DNA from: DTKD01 sp050948905
GTDB taxonomy: Bacteria; Armatimonadota; UBA5829
DNA: 64,000 nt
Direction of reading: 5' to 3'
Assembly (NCBI GenBank): GCA_050948905.1
Contig: JBMNES010000001.1
Coordinates: 310,001 to 374,000 of the forward strand
Shown: in pieces, positions 17,148-25,526 of the stretch
How the letters are laid out: each line of letters starts with the position of its first letter
Position numbering within the stretch: position 1 is the stretch's first letter
The notes under the pieces: generated by a model
Seen by the model: only the letters and a program-made list of their open reading frames with translations
Databases searched by the model: none
Told to the model about the DNA's origin: nothing
Program-made: the position numbers and the translations under genes

Positions 17148-19034
17148 ATGATTATTCGACCCCAGGGAGCAACCGATCAGCAGGTGCCGTATGCAGCAGG
17201 ACGATTTACAGACAGCGATGCATTTGCGATCAATCAGATCGGTGCGGCAAGCCCGTTTGGAGGGTTGCTGTGCAGCATAGGGTCGGATTATTCGGTAGAA
17301 CTATTGCCGGACGGCTCCGGTTGTAGCCGATTTGCCGGAAAAGAGGTCACTCATTCCTCACGACTCAGCAAAGTCTGGTATATACGGGATAAAGAGAGTG
17401 GAGAGCAATGGACGGCCTTTTTTGCCCCGATGGGCCAACGCAGCGACGAGTATGAAGTTCGTTTCGAGCCGGGCCAGGCCAGTGTCTTTACACTGAAGAA
17501 CAAGATAGCCACAAGCCTGACCATAGCCACAGTGCCGAACCTGCCGTGTGAGGTATGGCGGTTAAATATCGAAAACCGATCTGCGTCCGCCAGGACTCTC
17601 GAGTTCACGACATATATAGAGCCACACACTGCAGTGTCGATGGAGGCTGCTTTTCGCCCCAGTGATAATGTGCTGTTGATGCGTCGCCCACTTGGGGAGG
17701 CTGCCACAATCTCAGATGAAGGTCTGGCCGATGAGCTGGTGCTGTTTCACTCCTGCACTCTTCCCCCCACCCGCTTCGCTATAGAGAAAACCGATTTTGT
17801 GGGAGACGGGCGGACTCTGGCTAACCCGATTCACGTCGAGGATTCCAGAAAAAGCGCGGAAAATGGCTGTGCGAGCAATTTAATCGCCTCTTTGACGATC
17901 GAAATCGAACTGCCAGTGGAAGGGCAGGCGGAGTGCGGTTTCTGTTTCGGGGTCGCACAAAGCCCTGAATCGGCGCTCCGTGTAGCCAAAGCGTTATCCA
18001 AAGCGGATAACGTTAGCGCCGCCATCGATATGTCGAGAAAATCCTGGCGGGAGTTGTCCAGCGCCGTGCAATCACACACATCCGATCGGACGTTTGACGC
18101 GCTGGTCAATACCTGGCTGCCCTATGAGACTTATTCGGGGTGGATCCGACAGCGTAATGCGCCTAATAACCTTGACCCGGCGAAGGTGGCGGATATACTG
18201 CGGTGTTTGCATCCTTTATCCGGGGCGGCATCTCATATTATCCGGCCCGCGCTGCTCAGTTTTGCTGCCGGGTTGTCGCTGCTTGGGTCATATTCACCGG
18301 ATGAGCGGTCTATTGTCAGTATCCCACCCACTGAGTTGCTCTGGCTGGTGATAAGCACTGCCCGATATGTCGCCGAGACCGGGGACAGCAGCATTTTAGC
18401 CGAGAGCATAGCCCTTCGCGATGGACCTGCAATGCCTCTCCGAGAGCACTGTGATCGCATAATACGGATGGCCCTGGATACCTCTGCCGAGGACTCCAAT
18501 TTTGGGGACGATAGGCTGCTGGCGGAGACGATTCGCAGTTGGTCGCTTGTTCCCGGCAATAATGCTGATCACGGCAGAATGCTTGAGATGGTGCAACGCA
18601 GAAACCTGGATCGAAATGAGAGTGCGGAGCGGCGAATGCTCCCGCGGCGGCTCCGCTATTTGCAGTCGATCACTCCCGCGCTGTCTGATAAATTGATTAT
18701 AGACGATTTGCAGGATCATCTTGGGTCTGACAGGCTCGGCACAGGGGATGTGGAGGCTCTAAACGCGCTTTATAGCGTGCTGGTGGAATGGACGATCGGC
18801 CTCAGCGCAACCAGCGAGGGGTTGTTACTGAACCCGCGCCTGCCGAATTCGTGGATAGATTGTGTGATCAGGAGACGGTTCCGCGGCGACACATACAATA
18901 TAACGCTGCGCCGAAACGTGGTCGAATCCGGAAACGGGTCGTCGATGGTGGTGGATGGGGAGCCGGTGCTCGGACAGATGCTGCCGTTCTTCGGAGATGG
19001 CGGTGTGCATAACGTCGAGGTGATTGTTGGCTGA
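17148..19034 (+). CDS. GH94-like (cellobiose-phosphorylase-related) protein, shortened
   Basis: About 628 residues. The N-terminal ~230 residues match the beta-sandwich of glycoside phosphorylases of family GH94: GRFTDSDAFAINQIGAASPF, then WYIRDKESGEQWTAFFAPMG, YEVRFEPG and EVWRLNIENRS. A helical region follows (TWLPYETYSGWIRQRN) and a C-terminal segment LLLNPRLPNSW with Gly-rich end. Family members are around 800 residues; here the barrel is shortened and I cannot find the GDWND-like segment that holds the general acid. It may be a non-catalytic sugar-binding relative. The ATG at 17148 sits five bases after GGAGG; the in-frame ATG at 17136 overlaps that ribosome site. Confidence 0.65.
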   Translation: MIIRPQGATDQQVPYAAGRFTDSDAFAINQIGAASPFGGLLCSIGSDYSVELLPDGSGCSRFAGKEVTHSSRLSKVWYIRDKESGEQWTAFFAPMGQRSDEYEVRFEPGQASVFTLKNKIATSLTIATVPNLPCEVWRLNIENRSASARTLEFTTYIEPHTAVSMEAAFRPSDNVLLMRRPLGEAATISDEGLADELVLFHSCTLPPTRFAIEKTDFVGDGRTLANPIHVEDSRKSAENGCASNLIASLTIEIELPVEGQAECGFCFGVAQSPESALRVAKALSKADNVSAAIDMSRKSWRELSSAVQSHTSDRTFDALVNTWLPYETYSGWIRQRNAPNNLDPAKVADILRCLHPLSGAASHIIRPALLSFAAGLSLLGSYSPDERSIVSIPPTELLWLVISTARYVAETGDSSILAESIALRDGPAMPLREHCDRIIRMALDTSAEDSNFGDDRLLAETIRSWSLVPGNNADHGRMLEMVQRRNLDRNESAERRMLPRRLRYLQSITPALSDKLIIDDLQDHLGSDRLGTGDVEALNALYSVLVEWTIGLSATSEGLLLNPRLPNSWIDCVIRRRFRGDTYNITLRRNVVESGNGSSMVVDGEPVLGQMLPFFGDGGVHNVEVIVG

Positions 19035-19041
19035 AATTAAA

Positions 19042-19308
19042 TTAACCGCCGAGCCTTCTGCGGATATCGGATTCAGTGAGGCCGACGACCTTGAGCGTCT
19101 TCTCCCGACTCTTGTCACCAGAGACAAGCTCGATTTGGGACTTGCGAACGGAGAGCTTGTCCGCGACGAACTTGACGATGGCTGCGTTTGCAGCGCCCTC
19201 GACAGGGGGAGCTGTGATCTTAATGCACAGGACATCGTCTCGCCAGCCGGTTATCTCGTTTCGGGAGCCTCTCGGAGTGACATGCAGCCTAAGTATGGCA
19301 TCGGACAT
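19042..19308 (-). CDS. DUF167 (YggU-type) protein
   Basis: 88 residues. DUF167 proteins are small alpha/beta proteins of unknown role found widely. Typical features: LRLHVTPRGSRNEITGW at the start, PPVEGAANAAIVKFVADKL and VSGDKSREKTLKV. The ATG at 19308 lies just after the stop (19314) of the preceding gene, suggesting translational coupling; a GTG at 19320 is an alternative. Confidence 0.85.
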   Translation of the reverse strand: MSDAILRLHVTPRGSRNEITGWRDDVLCIKITAPPVEGAANAAIVKFVADKLSVRKSQIELVSGDKSREKTLKVVGLTESDIRRRLGG

Positions 19309-19313
19309 CTGCG

Positions 19314-19706
19314 CTACCACCTCATCAAGCGCTCCTGGGCTTTGTCTATATTAAGCCAGGAGTGCCGCGACTGAAAGTCGACGAAGAAATGGCCCTGGTA
19401 GGTAAGCACGCCTTCCGTACCTTGTTCGGCATAATCCCATATCTCATCCGGTATATTGTCGTATTCCCTTTCGATTCCGTCCTCGCATTCGAAGATTATC
19501 CGCTTTTGAATGATACTCGCCTGCCACGTGGTGGAGTCGATGCCCTCATGTCCGATTCTCTGCTTTACGACGGCATTCACGCTGATTTTGGGCTGTCGTT
19601 TGCTGCGAAAATACGGCCCTAAGCCCCTTCTGATGATATAGAAGAGCACGGTCCACATCGCGATGACGTAGATTGAGCCGAAGATTATTATTAACCATCT
19701 ACCCAT
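19314..19706 (-). CDS. Small single-TM protein, DUF2500-like
   Basis: 130 residues. One N-terminal membrane helix (WLIIIFGSIYVIAMWTVLFY) followed by a basic stretch and a beta-rich domain with RIIFECEDGIEREYD and GTEGVLTYQGHFFVDF. This pattern recalls DUF2500 membrane proteins (YhhM-type), which have the same EGxxGxLxxQGxxFxxF signature. Function unknown. It overlaps the end of the gene before it by 8 bp (ATGGGTAG). Confidence 0.6.
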   Translation of the reverse strand: MGRWLIIIFGSIYVIAMWTVLFYIIRRGLGPYFRSKRQPKISVNAVVKQRIGHEGIDSTTWQASIIQKRIIFECEDGIEREYDNIPDEIWDYAEQGTEGVLTYQGHFFVDFQSRHSWLNIDKAQERLMRW

Positions 19707-20769
19707 CTATATTTACACCAATGATTTTGTATCCACCGGCAGGGACCGCGATATTTGAAGATTCGATTTTGGATCCGGATTCCATTGAAGTCCAATCCGA
19801 CAACTCAAAACGGCTGAATGAAGCGAAAATTGGATCGGATTTCGATATTTCCACGCTGGCCTCAACAGCGCCCGGGTTGAACAACAGGACAAATCCCTTA
19901 TCCCCAAGCAGCCGCGCCTCCATGTCTATGCCAGATTCAGGATCGGAGGGGAGGTATTTGTATTCAGCGAAATAATCGGAAAAGCGCTTTTGAAGAGCAG
20001 CGAACCTTGCATCTTTAGCCAAAGTCGGATATCGAGCCTCCAATAGCATCCGTCTATATGCCGCGAAGATCTCCTCCGGTTTGCCGGAAGCCGCGCCAAG
20101 AGTCAGCCTGCCTGATTTATAGCCATTCGCCACATCGACATCAGCCACCTCATAGGCGAGAAAACTGTTGTTGCGCCCCAGGAACGTTACCCCCGAAGGC
20201 ATGCTCCAGCAAAGCGCCTTCTTGCTTTTTTGATCGAATATGGCAAAGCTGGACTTGGACTCATTGACGAAGCCAGCCGAATTTACCGCAAGCGGGGAGA
20301 GTGTGTTCTTGAAGATTATCGACTCGATAGTCACTCGCTTTATAACCACACCTTTGGCTTTCGGATAAGGCTGGATCGAGATGGATTTCTGCTGATATGT
20401 ATTGCGCTCGTCGTACCAGTAGTCCAAATATACTTCTAATTGCAGGCTGGGGTTCTTGCCGAGCAGTTCGATGCTGGTGCAAATCTCACGATCCCTGGTG
20501 GTGGAGTCGATGCCTTTAAAAATGAAGTCGCTCGGCACAAGGGTGATCAACTCCCCGTTTCGTTCGACATCTATCATAAACTCCACGCTCGGCAACGAGA
20601 GCATCTCCGTGTTTCCGATCTGAAACTGAGTGGTCTTGACGATGTCGCTAACGCCGGACAGAGTGCGCACGTAGCCAAGGTTTTTGATATTTAGCAGCTC
20701 GAATCGGGCGGCCATCGTCTGAGAAGACATCGCAATCAACAACCCAATAACCAGATATATCACTCGCAT
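19699..20769 (-). CDS. Secreted protein of unknown function
   Basis: 356 residues with a signal peptide (MRVIYLVIGLLIAMSSQTMA). I do not recognise the family. The chain is beta-rich for about 230 residues, then helical (EEIFAAYRRMLLEARYP), ending in a small beta domain (GFVLLFNPGAVEASVEI) that resembles C-terminal domains of carbohydrate-active enzymes such as alpha-galactosidases. First gene of a three-gene overlapping cluster with the DUF2500-like and DUF167 genes. RBS GGAGG is present seven bases before the ATG. Confidence 0.6.
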   Translation of the reverse strand: MRVIYLVIGLLIAMSSQTMAARFELLNIKNLGYVRTLSGVSDIVKTTQFQIGNTEMLSLPSVEFMIDVERNGELITLVPSDFIFKGIDSTTRDREICTSIELLGKNPSLQLEVYLDYWYDERNTYQQKSISIQPYPKAKGVVIKRVTIESIIFKNTLSPLAVNSAGFVNESKSSFAIFDQKSKKALCWSMPSGVTFLGRNNSFLAYEVADVDVANGYKSGRLTLGAASGKPEEIFAAYRRMLLEARYPTLAKDARFAALQKRFSDYFAEYKYLPSDPESGIDMEARLLGDKGFVLLFNPGAVEASVEISKSDPIFASFSRFELSDWTSMESGSKIESSNIAVPAGGYKIIGVNIDG

Positions 20770-20801
20770 CGCGCACCTCCTGAACTATGGTAACACATTT
20801 T

Positions 20802-21078
20802 GAGGCTTGAAGTTGGAGGTTGGAGGTTGGAATTGCATTAATTGTCTAGTTGAACACTCAGTGTCTGAGCTCGGAGATCGGAAAAAGCAGATTCCTCGCT
20901 TCGCTCGGAATGACAATTGGGGGCTCGGAGTGACAACAGGGACGCTCGGAATGATAACGGGCGATTTGATGTAGTAGCCGGGCCTCTGTCCCGGCCACTT
21001 TTAGTTGAGGAGCGGCGATTCGGAGATCGCCGCAAATCTGGTCTTGAGGTGGCAATTCGGAGATTGCCACCTATCTAA
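20802..21078. repeat. Composite intergenic repeat (modules E, B, F, C, C)
   Basis: Starts with TTGGAGGTTGGAGGTTGGA (module E), then GCAGATTCCTCGC with its CGCTCGGAATGACA continuation (module B, 20884-20914), a run of CTCGGAGTGACAACAGGG units, a CCGGGCCTCTGTCCCGG hairpin (module F), and two palindromes GGCGATTCGGAGATCGCCGC (about 21013) and GGTGGCAATTCGGAGATTGC with CACC (21046-21074). Confidence 0.75.
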
Positions 21079-21125
21079 AGCCAAATCTCCACAACTATTT
21101 GACACCGCCGGTGGCGTTGGATTTT

Positions 21126-21154
21126 TTGACCGTGTGCGATGTACGTGGTAGACT
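21126..21154 (+). promoter_or_regulatory. Promoter of the thiamine operon
   Basis: TTGACC, 17-nt spacer, TAGACT, placed so that transcription starts about 30 nt before the TPP aptamer. Confidence 0.7.
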
Positions 21155-21192
21155 ATAGGTGCCTGTCGGCTGGATTGTCGACGCAGAGTGGC

Positions 21193-21279
21193 CCGCTGGG
21201 GGTGCTTCGGAGAATATCCGGGGCTGAGAAGCTCGAATGAGCTAACCCTTTGAACCTGCGAATACGGAATGCAGAGCGT
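21193..21279 (+). promoter_or_regulatory. TPP riboswitch (THI element)
   Basis: Conserved THI-box strings in order: CTGGGGGTGC, GGGGCTGAGA, ACCCTTTGAACCTG, and the closing GCAGAGCG pairing with CGCT at the 5' side. Binds thiamine pyrophosphate and should shut off thiE-thiC-thiL and the genes behind them when thiamine is plentiful. Confidence 0.95.
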
Positions 21280-21334
21280 TTTCGTCCCTCCGTGAAATCA
21301 CGGACCTGCAGGGAAGCGGAGAGGGTGCTTTTAG

Positions 21335-21379
21335 GCCGTGAGTCCCCATCTCCGGAGGATTCACGGCTTTTGTTATTTT
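21335..21379 (+). terminator. Riboswitch-controlled terminator
   Basis: GCCGTGAGTCC / GGATTCACGGC stem followed by TTTTGTTATTTT. Upstream at 21291-21303 a second CCGTGA / TCACGG pair exists, so the first CCGTGA can pair with the last TCACGG as an antiterminator. This gives a clear transcriptional on/off design. Confidence 0.8.
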
Positions 21380-21399
21380 AGATGTTGGAATGAACCGTT

Positions 21400-22044
21400 G
21401 TGATTGAAGGATTGTACGTAATAACAGATGAGGAATTGTATCCAGGCAGGACGCATTTGATGATTGCGCAGGCTGCGATTGAGGGCGGCGCGAGGATAAT
21501 TCAGATACGGGATAAGACCGCGTCTGATCGGGAGTTTTATGAGGCTGCTGTTGCGGTTCGAGAGTTGTGCACGCGGGCGAAAGCCAAGTTTTTTGTAAAC
21601 GACAGAGTTCACATCGCTGCGGCGGTGGGAGCTGATGGGGTGAACGTTGGTCAAAGCGACCTTCCTGTCTCGATTGTTAGAGAAATACTTGGTGAAAAGG
21701 CTATCGTAGGGGTATCTTGCGATTGTATCGAGGAGGCTGTTCAGGCCGAAAAGGATGGCGCGGATTATATTGGTTACGGGCCTGTATTTGCCACCACCAC
21801 CAAGCTCGATACCGGGCCGGTGTCCGGTTTGGTGAATCTGCAGAACGTATGTGAGGCCGTAAATATACCCGTAGTCGCCATAGGCGGAATCGGTTTGAAT
21901 AACATCCACCAGATCGCAGACGCCGGGGCGACCAGCGCAGCGGTGATATCAGCAATTGTGCGTGCTAAAGATATGAAGCAAACGGTTATAGAACTTATAA
22001 GGAGGTATGGGACGCGCAATTTGCGTGGGGCCGATGGCCTTTGA
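21400..22044 (+). CDS. thiE: Thiamine-phosphate synthase
   Basis: 214 residues. Joins HMP-pyrophosphate and thiazole phosphate into thiamine monophosphate. TIM barrel with ARIIQIRDKTASDREFYE, FFVNDRVHIAAAVGADGVN(VGQ), the phosphate-binding YIGYGPVFATTTK and VAIGGIGLNNI. GTG start. First gene after the TPP riboswitch, 15 bp before thiC. Confidence 0.95.
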   Translation: MIEGLYVITDEELYPGRTHLMIAQAAIEGGARIIQIRDKTASDREFYEAAVAVRELCTRAKAKFFVNDRVHIAAAVGADGVNVGQSDLPVSIVREILGEKAIVGVSCDCIEEAVQAEKDGADYIGYGPVFATTTKLDTGPVSGLVNLQNVCEAVNIPVVAIGGIGLNNIHQIADAGATSAAVISAIVRAKDMKQTVIELIRRYGTRNLRGADGL

Positions 22045-22059
22045 TCCCTGTTCCGTGAT

Positions 22060-23358
22060 ATGACACAGTTGGAAGCCGCCCGCAAGGGCAGGATAACTAA
22101 AGAAATGGAGCAAGTCGCGCTTGCTGAGAATATCGATGTCGATGTGCTGGTCAAGCGCGTGGCCGCCGGAACTGTTGTGATTCCAAAAAATGTGAATCGC
22201 GAATTTGCTCGTGTAGAGGGCGTTGGGCTGGGGCTGCGAACCAAGGTTAACGCCAATATAGGCACATCGGCGACTTTTCCGGATATAAAAGATGAATTGG
22301 CCAAGCTGAAAGCTGCGGTGGATGCAGGTGCGGATGCCATGATGGACCTGTCTACCGGCGGGGATTTGACCGGGATTCGTAAGGCCATTTTGGAACACAG
22401 CGACGTAATGCTTGGCACAGTGCCGATTTATGAGTGCGCAGTGAACGTGGTCGGAGAGCACGGCGGGATAGTCAAGATCACCGCCGATGACCTGCTCGGC
22501 ACAATCGAACGCCAGGCGAAACAGGGCGTGGATTTTATGACCTTGCACTGCGGAGTTACAAAGGAGAGCATCGACCGACTCCGCGACCAGGGCCGGATTA
22601 TGGACGTCACCAGCCGCGGCGGGGCGTTTCTGGTGAACTGGGTTCTGGCGAACGGTAAAGAAAATCCGTTATATGAGCGTTACGACGACGTGCTGGCGAT
22701 AGCTAAGAAATATGATGTCACCTTGAGCCTGGGGGACGGATTCAGACCGGGATGCCTGGCAGACGCCACTGACCGGGCGCAGATTCAGGAACTGCTGATC
22801 CTCGGCGAACTCGTCAAGCGCGCCAGAGAAGCGGGGGTGCAGGTGATGGTCGAAGGGCCAGGGCACGTGCCGCTGAATCAGATTGCCGCCAATATGCAGA
22901 TTCAAAAGAGCCTGTGCGAAGGTGCGCCGTTCTATGTGCTTGGCCCGCTCGTGACCGACGTGGCGCCGGGTTATGACCATATTACTTCGGCTATCGGAGG
23001 CTCGATTGCTGCGATGAACGGCGCGGATTTCCTCTGTTACGTAACTCCGAGCGAGCATTTAGGACTGCCGACTGCTCAGGATGTAAAAGATGGGGTTATC
23101 GCAGCCAGAATCGCGGGGCATGCGGCGGATATAGTCAAGGGCTTGCCGGGCGCTGCCGAGTGGGACAGACAGATGGCCATTGCACGCAAAGCGAGGGATT
23201 GGGAGAAGCAACTTGAGCTTGCCATAGACCCGGTTAAGGCTTCGGAGGTTTATAAGGCGCGATCCGGTGAGGTCGACGACGTTTGCTCGATGTGTGGGGA
23301 ATTGTGCGCGATGAAGGTGGTCGAGGAGTATCTCGGCAGGACCGGAAACGGCTGTTGA
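22060..23358 (+). CDS. thiC: Phosphomethylpyrimidine synthase
   Basis: 432 residues, the short form of the family. A radical-SAM enzyme that rearranges aminoimidazole ribotide into HMP-phosphate. The [4Fe-4S] site is C-terminal: CSMCGELC, spaced as in short anaerobe-type ThiC. Other conserved segments: MMDLSTGGDL, LSLGDGFRPGCLADA, VMVEGPGHVPL, VLGPLVTDVAPGYDHI. The ATG at 22060 has no strong ribosome site and probably depends on coupling with thiE. Confidence 0.97.
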   Translation: MTQLEAARKGRITKEMEQVALAENIDVDVLVKRVAAGTVVIPKNVNREFARVEGVGLGLRTKVNANIGTSATFPDIKDELAKLKAAVDAGADAMMDLSTGGDLTGIRKAILEHSDVMLGTVPIYECAVNVVGEHGGIVKITADDLLGTIERQAKQGVDFMTLHCGVTKESIDRLRDQGRIMDVTSRGGAFLVNWVLANGKENPLYERYDDVLAIAKKYDVTLSLGDGFRPGCLADATDRAQIQELLILGELVKRAREAGVQVMVEGPGHVPLNQIAANMQIQKSLCEGAPFYVLGPLVTDVAPGYDHITSAIGGSIAAMNGADFLCYVTPSEHLGLPTAQDVKDGVIAARIAGHAADIVKGLPGAAEWDRQMAIARKARDWEKQLELAIDPVKASEVYKARSGEVDDVCSMCGELCAMKVVEEYLGRTGNGC

Positions 23359-23371
23359 GGCATATCAGATC

Positions 23372-24370
23372 GTGAAAATTTCCGAGGCAGGTGGGGAATC
23401 GGCCATTATCAAGCTGATTCGGGAGAACTTCGGCTCCGCGGCCGACGGCGACCTGGCGCTTGGTATTGGGGATGATGCGGCGCTTATCAGGTTCGGTGAT
23501 AAGCTGCTTGCGGTCACCACTGATATGCTGGTGGAAAATACCCATTTCAAAATGGATCTGATTGAGCCGTATCAGCTCGGATGGAAGAGTGCGGCTGTTA
23601 ATATATCGGATATCGCGGCGATGGGAGGCACGCCTACCTACTCCTTTGTCAGCATAGGGCTGCCTGATATCGAGATCGGGGTTCTTGAGTCGATATATCA
23701 GGGAATGAGCGATGTGTCGGCGAACTTCGACAGCGTGCTGGCAGGCGGGGATACGGTGGCAAGCGCGGCCGGGATCGTGATAAACGTGATGCAGCTTGGT
23801 TTGGCGGACCCCGACAAGGTGGCCCGAAGGGATAGCGCCAAGCCGGGGGATGCCATCATCGTGACTAATACTCTTGGGGATTCGCGCGCGGGTCTGGAGT
23901 TGTTGCTGAAATTTGGACTTCACGAGGCGAACAGAGCGAGCGAGGCGTGCGTGTTAAAGCACTTGCAACCCGAACCAAGAGTGCGAGAAGCGCAAGCGGC
24001 TGTCGGCACCGGTAAAGTGCGGGCGATGATGGACCTCAGCGATGGCCTGGCGCCTGACCTGAAAAAGCTGTGCGAGGCTTCGGGCGTCGGGGCGAAGGTG
24101 TTCGCTGATGCTCTGCCGGTCTCGCGCGAGACGCACATCGCTGCTGCCCGGCTTGATATGGACGCGGTTCGATTGGCCGTCGAGGGCGGGGAGGATTATG
24201 AACTGCTGCTGACCTGCGATTGCAAGGCTGCAAAGGAGATATTGCAGGCGATTGCGTCGACGGATTCCACAGCGCGGGTTATCGGGGAGATCACTGAGGA
24301 ACTCGACGTGAGTTTAATTATGCCGAACGGCGCACTTCAGCCGATTGGTGAGAGCTGGGAGCATTTCTGA
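23372..24370 (+). CDS. thiL: Thiamine-monophosphate kinase
   Basis: 332 residues. Phosphorylates thiamine monophosphate to thiamine pyrophosphate, the riboswitch ligand. PurM/AIR-synthase fold: GDDAALIRF, VTTDMLVENTHF, NISDIAAMGGTPTY, GGDTV and MDLSDGLAPDLKKL are the usual Mg-ATP-binding segments. GTG start, 13 bp after thiC, 3 bp before tsaE. Confidence 0.95.
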   Translation: MKISEAGGESAIIKLIRENFGSAADGDLALGIGDDAALIRFGDKLLAVTTDMLVENTHFKMDLIEPYQLGWKSAAVNISDIAAMGGTPTYSFVSIGLPDIEIGVLESIYQGMSDVSANFDSVLAGGDTVASAAGIVINVMQLGLADPDKVARRDSAKPGDAIIVTNTLGDSRAGLELLLKFGLHEANRASEACVLKHLQPEPRVREAQAAVGTGKVRAMMDLSDGLAPDLKKLCEASGVGAKVFADALPVSRETHIAAARLDMDAVRLAVEGGEDYELLLTCDCKAAKEILQAIASTDSTARVIGEITEELDVSLIMPNGALQPIGESWEHF

Positions 24371-24373
24371 GAA

Positions 24374-24844
24374 GTGGAGTTGAAAATCAAGACCGCCAGC
24401 CCGAATGAGACCATCGCCTGGGGGCAGCGGATAGGGAAACTGCTGCGACCGGGGGATGTGATCGCGTTGTATGGGGATCTAGGTGCGGGGAAGACTACCC
24501 TTACCAGGGGGATAGCCACGGGGCTTGGCCTTGACGCCGATATACATAGCCCGACCTTCACGCTGATTCACGAACACCCCGGCGCGGTGCCGCTGTATCA
24601 TATCGACCTGTATCGACTTGCCGGAGAGGATGAGGTGGAGTCGCTTGGGCTGGAGGAGTATATTTACGGGGACGGCGTGACGATTGTGGAATGGGCGGAT
24701 AGAATGGAGACGACTCTGCCGCATGAGAGGCTGGATATTACCCTGAGAATGGCGGGGGATGAGGATCGGGAACTGGTATTGCAAACCGATTCTGAACGCA
24801 TTGCGAAATTGATTGAGGCGCTGGATGCTGACACTGGCTATTGA
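24374..24844 (+). CDS. tsaE: tRNA t6A biosynthesis ATPase
   Basis: 156 residues. TsaE hydrolyses ATP to drive the TsaBD complex that makes threonylcarbamoyl-adenosine at position 37 of ANN-decoding tRNAs. Walker A GDLGAGKTTLTRGI, then SPTFTLIHEH and YHIDLYRL and the Walker B-like VEWADRM. GTG start 3 bp after thiL; overlaps tsaB by 20 bp. Confidence 0.93.
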   Translation: MELKIKTASPNETIAWGQRIGKLLRPGDVIALYGDLGAGKTTLTRGIATGLGLDADIHSPTFTLIHEHPGAVPLYHIDLYRLAGEDEVESLGLEEYIYGDGVTIVEWADRMETTLPHERLDITLRMAGDEDRELVLQTDSERIAKLIEALDADTGY

Positions 24845-25514
24845 CTCTTCACAGGAAATCTGCACTCTGGCGATTGGCCGCGGCTATTCAGTGCTGGCGG
24901 AGTACCATTTCGCCCATAAAATGAACCTGCTGCGCCGATTGCTGCCGAATATCGAAAATGTTCTCTCGGATTGCGAGCTGAGAACAGCCGATCTTGATGC
25001 GGTGATAATGGGGTTGGGGCCGGGGTCGTTTACGGGCCTAAGAATTGGTGGCACTACGGCGAAGTCGCTTGCGTATGGTTTGGGTAAGCCGATAGTCGGT
25101 GTTGGGACGCTGGATGCGATGGCGCGAGGGGCGGCTAATGGGGAGACCGTGGTGTGCCCGATGATCTTCGCGCGGGTCGACGAGGTGTATTGGTCCCTTT
25201 TTGATGCGACTGGGCGGGAGCGGCTGGCGGATTATGCTGTATCGCGAATAAATGATGTGCTGGATCATCTATGTGAAGTTCAGAACAGGGTGCACTTCTG
25301 CGGGACTGGGGCAAGACGAAATTGGGAAATTATATCGCATAAAATGGGAGAGAAGGCCTCCATTGCGCCTGTGTGGGCGGATTTCACGCGGGGTGCGGCG
25401 ATGATCGACCTGGGCATGCGCAGGCTTGAGGCAGGCGATGTAGACGATGCGATGACACTGGCTCCACTTTATGTGCGCAAACCGATGGTGGGCAAAGTCG
25501 AGGTATCGTATTAG
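24825..25514 (+). CDS. tsaB: t6A biosynthesis subunit TsaB
   Basis: About 229 residues from the ATG at 24825 (GAGG upstream; the frame opens at a TTG, 24813). Inactive ASKHA-fold partner of TsaD. Shows LTLAIDSSQEICTLAI, the VIMGLGPGSFTGLRIGGT signature and the C-terminal APLYVRKP. Overlap with tsaE indicates coupled translation. Confidence 0.93.
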   Translation: MLTLAIDSSQEICTLAIGRGYSVLAEYHFAHKMNLLRRLLPNIENVLSDCELRTADLDAVIMGLGPGSFTGLRIGGTTAKSLAYGLGKPIVGVGTLDAMARGAANGETVVCPMIFARVDEVYWSLFDATGRERLADYAVSRINDVLDHLCEVQNRVHFCGTGARRNWEIISHKMGEKASIAPVWADFTRGAAMIDLGMRRLEAGDVDDAMTLAPLYVRKPMVGKVEVSY

Positions 25515-25526
25515 GAGAGCACGGAA

